Below, piece by piece: positions 60,272 through 64,000 of a stretch of 64,000 bases of DNA (position 1 is the first letter of the stretch; each line of letters opens with the position of its first letter). The notes beneath the pieces are model-generated. The model was not told the origin of the DNA and ran no database searches. It saw only the letters and a program-made list of their open reading frames with translations. Made by a program: the position numbers and the translations under genes. The stretch is from Acanthochlamys bracteata (Eukaryota; Streptophyta; Magnoliopsida; Pandanales; Velloziaceae), in NCBI GenBank assembly GCA_019914995.1, contig CM034126.1, forward strand, positions 67,001 to 131,000, given 5' to 3'.

Positions 60272-60772
60272 CTGTTCTTCTTCTTATCTTCTTTCTTGCG
60301 AATGCAAAACCCTGCTTATCCCCTTTTTCTCAGTACTGCTTTCTTTCGCTGGGACAGAGAGGGACGCACTGACTGGTGAAGAACTGCTGGACTTGGCCAA
60401 GATGCGATGAATGCAAATAGATTGAGCCCAATTGGCAACTGCTGGACCCAACTAACCAAGCCCCACTCAAAATCTTCAATAATTTTAAATCGAGAGGAAA
60501 CCTTCCTGTTCTAGGGGGATTTGGATTTCTACCGTATGTTTGTTTTCTGAACAATAATACGACAATTATTCCCGAGCTCTCTCGAAACAAATGTTAATAG
60601 TAATAATAATAATAGTAATACCAAATTTACGTCCAAATTAGAGAGAGATACACATTTCTGAATTCTTCTTTCAACTATCATCTAAAATGCTGTAATCAAT
60701 CAATGAAACTATTACACTGATTATAGAGAGCAACTTATATATAACAGCTATCATATTATTACTACTTTTCTT
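60272..60772. other. FSD2 promoter and 3' flank of BAHD gene
   Basis: TGAGCCCA, TGGACCCA and AGCCCCAC near 60422-60468 may be site II-like elements for FSD2 (minus strand). A (TAA)n run at 60598-60618 lies nearer the BAHD 3' end. Confidence 0.35.
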
Positions 60773-63249
60773 TTAGAGAGTAGACAAAATCAAAGGTTTT
60801 CCACTTGCCGTGGCTTTGCTTGTGATCCTCTCCATCTCTACAACAAACCTTTCCATCGCCTTCTCTGGCAACTTCACCGGCACCACAATCCTATCCTCTC
60901 CTTCTCTGTTCTTAAACCTTACGTAGTAACTCAGCGCCTTCGCCGGAAGACGATCCGTCCCGCAAGTCCCCGGCGCGCCGAATATAGCTTTCCCCCACCC
61001 GAAATCCACTTCATGGAACTTTGCCCGAGTCACGTCCGCCGCAATGTACGTGTTGTACTCCCCCACCATTGCCACCGCCGGCCTTCTTCGGGCATCTAAA
61101 ACACCTGAGAGCGACTGCATGTACTCTCGAGTCACCGGAAATTTAGCTTTAAGGATAAGCTCCACCGCGTAGCTCAACTCCTCGTCGCAGAGTTTTCCGG
61201 CGCTCGTGTCCATGGCTGTGAACACGAAAGCGTTACCATAGAAGCCTGCAGGGATCCATGAGTTGAGCTTCGTGTAGGCCGTAAGAACGTTGAGGATTCG
61301 AACACTTTCTTTCGGATGAAATTCTAGAGCGATCGTTCTGCTACGCCACACTGCGGCCGCCAGTATATCGAATGTAGAGCATCGCCGGAGGATTTCAGGT
61401 GGTAGTTTGCTACGTAGCGCCGAGATCTCTCTATTGCCGAAGAAAAAAGATCGCTGAACGGCTCTAGTGCTTTCATTGTTGGCGTTGTTGTTCGGCGTTA
61501 GTGATGAATCTTGACCAGTTATGTACTCCGGGTGCATGTAGGTGATGCACGGGGGCTGGTGTTGGGAAACGAGAAGGTGTCGAGCCCACACAGGCGGTAC
61601 GGAAGGGAAAGCGGCGCCACGAGCAATCTCGCCGACGGCGTTAAGGAACTGTACGAGACCAGGACCGTCGCAGAGGGTGTGATTGAACCGGACGGCGAAG
61701 ATAAAGCCTCCGCAGGTTAGTCTGGTAACCTGCGCATATGCAATACCATAGAGCCCAGTTAACCAAATCGATTCGGTTATTAGTTTTTTCTATAAAATAA
61801 TTGTCTATCGTGTGTGAAATGATCCGATGTTAATTAATTTATTTCTATTAACGATCACTTTGCAATACTTTTCATTCGTTTCTTGTCGTTATCCATGGAG
61901 AACTATATATACAGTAGCCAATCCGGTCCCAGCTATTAAAGACTTAAGTGGTACTCTTAAAAATATTTCCAAAACAAGTGTAGCTTTTGATGTAGATAGG
62001 AGATTGCTTGATTCCAAAAGATTTTAATTTTAGGGGTCTATTCTGTTCACGGAAATAATAAGATAAATCATTATCAATGTGAACGGGTTCATCGACTCTT
62101 TTCTTAATCCCTTCTATTTCTGTCGCTCTCTATATATATAAAAATTAACACATAATGAGAAAACCAAATCTTCAATCTCTCTTTATAACCAACTGTGCAA
62201 GGTGGAGTATGATCAGTTGAGCTGACCTTGACTGTCGTAGAAGGGAGACAAATACAACAAATAATGAATCACAATCTTCCAATATAAGAAGATCGAGAAA
62301 CATATGTACAGCTATATATAGCTGAGCTGCTACTTCACATTATTTTTCATCAGTTGGCATGGGCAGCAAACATTTGACAATATGAGATGCATGCATGTGA
62401 TAGTCTTCCTTTCCTTACTGCACTCGATCTGCTTGTTGATTTTATCAGTACCACCTTTCTCTCCACTCAACCAATCATGTCATTATTAATTGTTATTATA
62501 ATAGTTTAATAGTTATAGTCTTATTGATATAGAATCTTACTATTACAAAAAATTAATTCTAATGAATGCTGATCGAGGACATATTCTTATCATCACATGA
62601 TTGTTTGATAAACTGAGATTATGTACTGATGATTCATTTTGAACAACTAATTAAAGTAATCATGATCAGACTCACCAGACTAATTCCTAACTCCCAACCA
62701 TTGATTGACTAATTAAAGCAAAATCTATCCAGAAATTAAATAAATAAAGAAAACATATATATCGTCATATATATACACTACCTGGAAGAGAAGCAAAGGG
62801 GAGCCGGTGATCCCGCCTGAGCCGGGAACCTCGAAGGCGAGCTCATCGACACAAGGAACAGGAGGCATTGGAACGTCCCTGAACTGCTCGATACGAACAT
62901 CAGCTTCTGCCTCGATGAACACGACACCTTCACCAGTGCAATCAACAGCTAGCTTCCTTCCAGGACCGAGTGCAACAAGCCTGCCTGCGAGCGGGTAGTA
63001 ATAAACCAACGCCTTCGCTATCGCGTCCGCAATAACTTTGGCCGGATCTTTTGTAACTATGTTGTTATTGGTCGAGTTAGCAGGGTAGAACATGATTATG
63101 GGTAGATGGAATAGGAGAGTTTCTTGGCTGTCCACGTCCGATAACAGCTTCAACTCTCGTGGCGTGTTAGCTGATGGACGGACAAGGAAAGGAGATTGTC
63201 GACGAACGGTGAAGACCGGAGGTGACGAAGAAGAAGAGAAGGAAGCCAT
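60773..63249 (-). CDS. BAHD acyltransferase, benzyl alcohol O-benzoyltransferase-like
   Basis: Cytosolic acyl-CoA-dependent transferase of the BAHD family. The closest remembered relatives are benzyl alcohol O-benzoyltransferases and other alcohol acyltransferases that make volatile esters from benzoyl- or acetyl-CoA. Exons 63249-62782 and 61729-60773 join in phase at the usual single BAHD intron, giving 474 residues. The N-terminus reads FTVRRQSPFLVRPSANTPRE and LLSDVDSQETLLFHLPIIMF, typical of the BEBT clade. LVYYYPLAGRL precedes the first domain core. The catalytic HxxxD is NHTLCDG (His173, Asp177), at the start of exon 2. The structural motif VDFGWGKAIFGAP is intact. A Gly/Asn-rich loop (DSSLTPNNNANNEST) is slightly unusual. 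The exact acyl donor and acceptor cannot be told from sequence. It should be active. Confidence 0.92.
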
Positions 63250-63305
63250 AGGAAGGAAAGGAAAAATAAATGGTTTGATTGATTGAAGTGTTTAACAGGA
63301 GCTAG

Positions 63306-63313
63306 CTATATAG
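63306..63313 (-). promoter_or_regulatory. TATA box of the BAHD gene
   Basis: CTATATAG within a GCTAGCTATATAGCTAGG palindrome, 57 bases upstream of the start codon on the minus strand. The leader would be only about 25-30 bases. Confidence 0.45.
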
Positions 63314-64000
63314 CTAGGCGTTGTGGGCTTGCTTATTATTTATCAAGGATGGGATCTTATGTATTTAAGGGTGGTTATGTATTACTATTTTTGGATCACG
63401 TTGTACGCGTTTTCATTTTTATATATTTTTTGGAAATTGGAAGTGCTTCTTTGAGTATTTCCGACTTGTATGAGACTCCACTTATTAGGTTTTTTCTGCT
63501 AGTAGTTTGCTTGCTTGCTTCGTTCGTTATTTTTGACTTCTTCATGCGTTGTGGTGGTGTGTCGAATACGGTTGAGATTTTGAAGGCGATTCTTTGGTTG
63601 CCAAACCCTTCCGCTACGGAATTGCGAAAATATAATACATCACAATTTTGTCTAAAAACGACTTCAGTGAACTGAAATTGTTAATGGGAAATTTACCGCA
63701 AAAGTGGACAGATTTGGTTAGGTGCCCGATCCAATAAGCAGCACCTAAATCTGAAGCGATTAGAAAAAGAAACAAGTTGGCGGTTCAGTTCGGTGTGCAG
63801 TCTAGTTGTAAGAATCGGATTGGACATCGAATCGAAAAACTGTTCGAATCACGGTTCTAAAATTGAACCGTCGGATCAATAATATTAAAATATTTTTAAC
63901 TAATAATAATAATTATAGTAAGAAATTTATTACTAATGGTACTATCAATAATAATAGTCATAACAATTGTAACAAAAAATTAGAGTATTTTTATTATGTC
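63314..64000. other. Upstream region of BAHD gene, window end
   Basis: A 130-codon plus-strand frame (63283-63675) has no recognisable motif and crosses the BAHD promoter, so it was not called. From about 63780 the sequence has GGTTCAGTTCGGT and AACCGTCGGA blocks common in dispersed plant repeats; no element could be delimited. Confidence 0.35.

Noticed and set aside
4359-63249. A biosynthetic gene cluster linking CYP707A, FAO and the BAHD gene
   Set aside because: The three genes are 7-40 kb apart, separated by housekeeping genes, and act in unrelated pathways (ABA catabolism, fatty alcohol oxidation, ester formation).
63283-63675. 130-codon plus-strand frame at the right end
   Set aside because: It crosses the BAHD promoter, has no motif or splice context and is rich in Phe/Leu/Ile as expected from T-rich spacer DNA.
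63780-63900. Possible end of a dispersed element (GGTTCAGTTCGGT, AACCGTCGGA)
   Set aside because: Only partly inside the window; no terminal repeats, target duplication or coding part seen.

Overview
The window is nuclear DNA from a flowering plant, most likely a eudicot. The evidence is intron-rich genes with GT-AG introns, AT-rich spacers, plant-only families (XEG113, SHH, CYP707A, FSD2, DUF1218, kiwellin, BAHD) and plant promoter elements. I cannot name the species. All gene models were built by hand from reading frames, splice signals, exon phases and remembered family sequences. No search was run. No rRNA, tRNA, CRISPR, virus-like or LTR element was recognised. One assembly gap (24279-24483) lies in an intron.

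Layout. 1-1300 (-): first coding exon of an ATG4 autophagy protease, with a 5'UTR intron and a GGCCCA-rich promoter. 2330-3589 (-): a decayed partial copy of the next gene. 4359-10650 (-): XEG113-type extensin arabinosyltransferase in 13 coding exons. 11325-11801 (-): broken intronless PDX1 copy. 13575-13856 (-): short frame carrying an IDA-type peptide motif. 14000-17750: spacer with a foldback element. 17916-20101 (+): CYP707A ABA 8'-hydroxylase. 22355-23180 (+): three phase-matched exons of an unrecognised gene. 23635-25650 (-): DUF1218 membrane protein. 26631-29844 (-): long-chain fatty alcohol oxidase. 33309-38149 (-): SAWADEE homeodomain protein. 39439-40014 (+): kiwellin with a stop codon in its signal peptide. 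41202-43907 (+): SYP22-type vacuolar syntaxin with a frame problem at one junction. 45457-48498 (+): coiled-coil membrane protein of unknown function. 49895-50140 (+): small ORF with its own TATA box. 53164-56699 (+): divergent RPN9 proteasome subunit. 57373-60271 (-): chloroplast FSD2-like Fe-superoxide dismutase lacking one metal ligand. 60773-63249 (-): BAHD alcohol acyltransferase.

The genes do not form a pathway cluster. They are a normal euchromatic mix of housekeeping functions (autophagy, proteasome, vacuolar fusion, RNA-directed DNA methylation) and specialised ones (ABA breakdown, wall glycoprotein arabinosylation, wax or lipid oxidation, ester formation). The most notable signals are within genes: the FSD2-like protein has Asn where the family has an iron-binding His; the RPN9 is strongly diverged; several genes carry single disabling or near-disabling changes (XEG113 C-terminus, kiwellin, SYP22); and the XEG113 and PDX1 families have left pseudogenes. 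Three small MITE-like elements and several short tandem duplications sit in spacers or introns.
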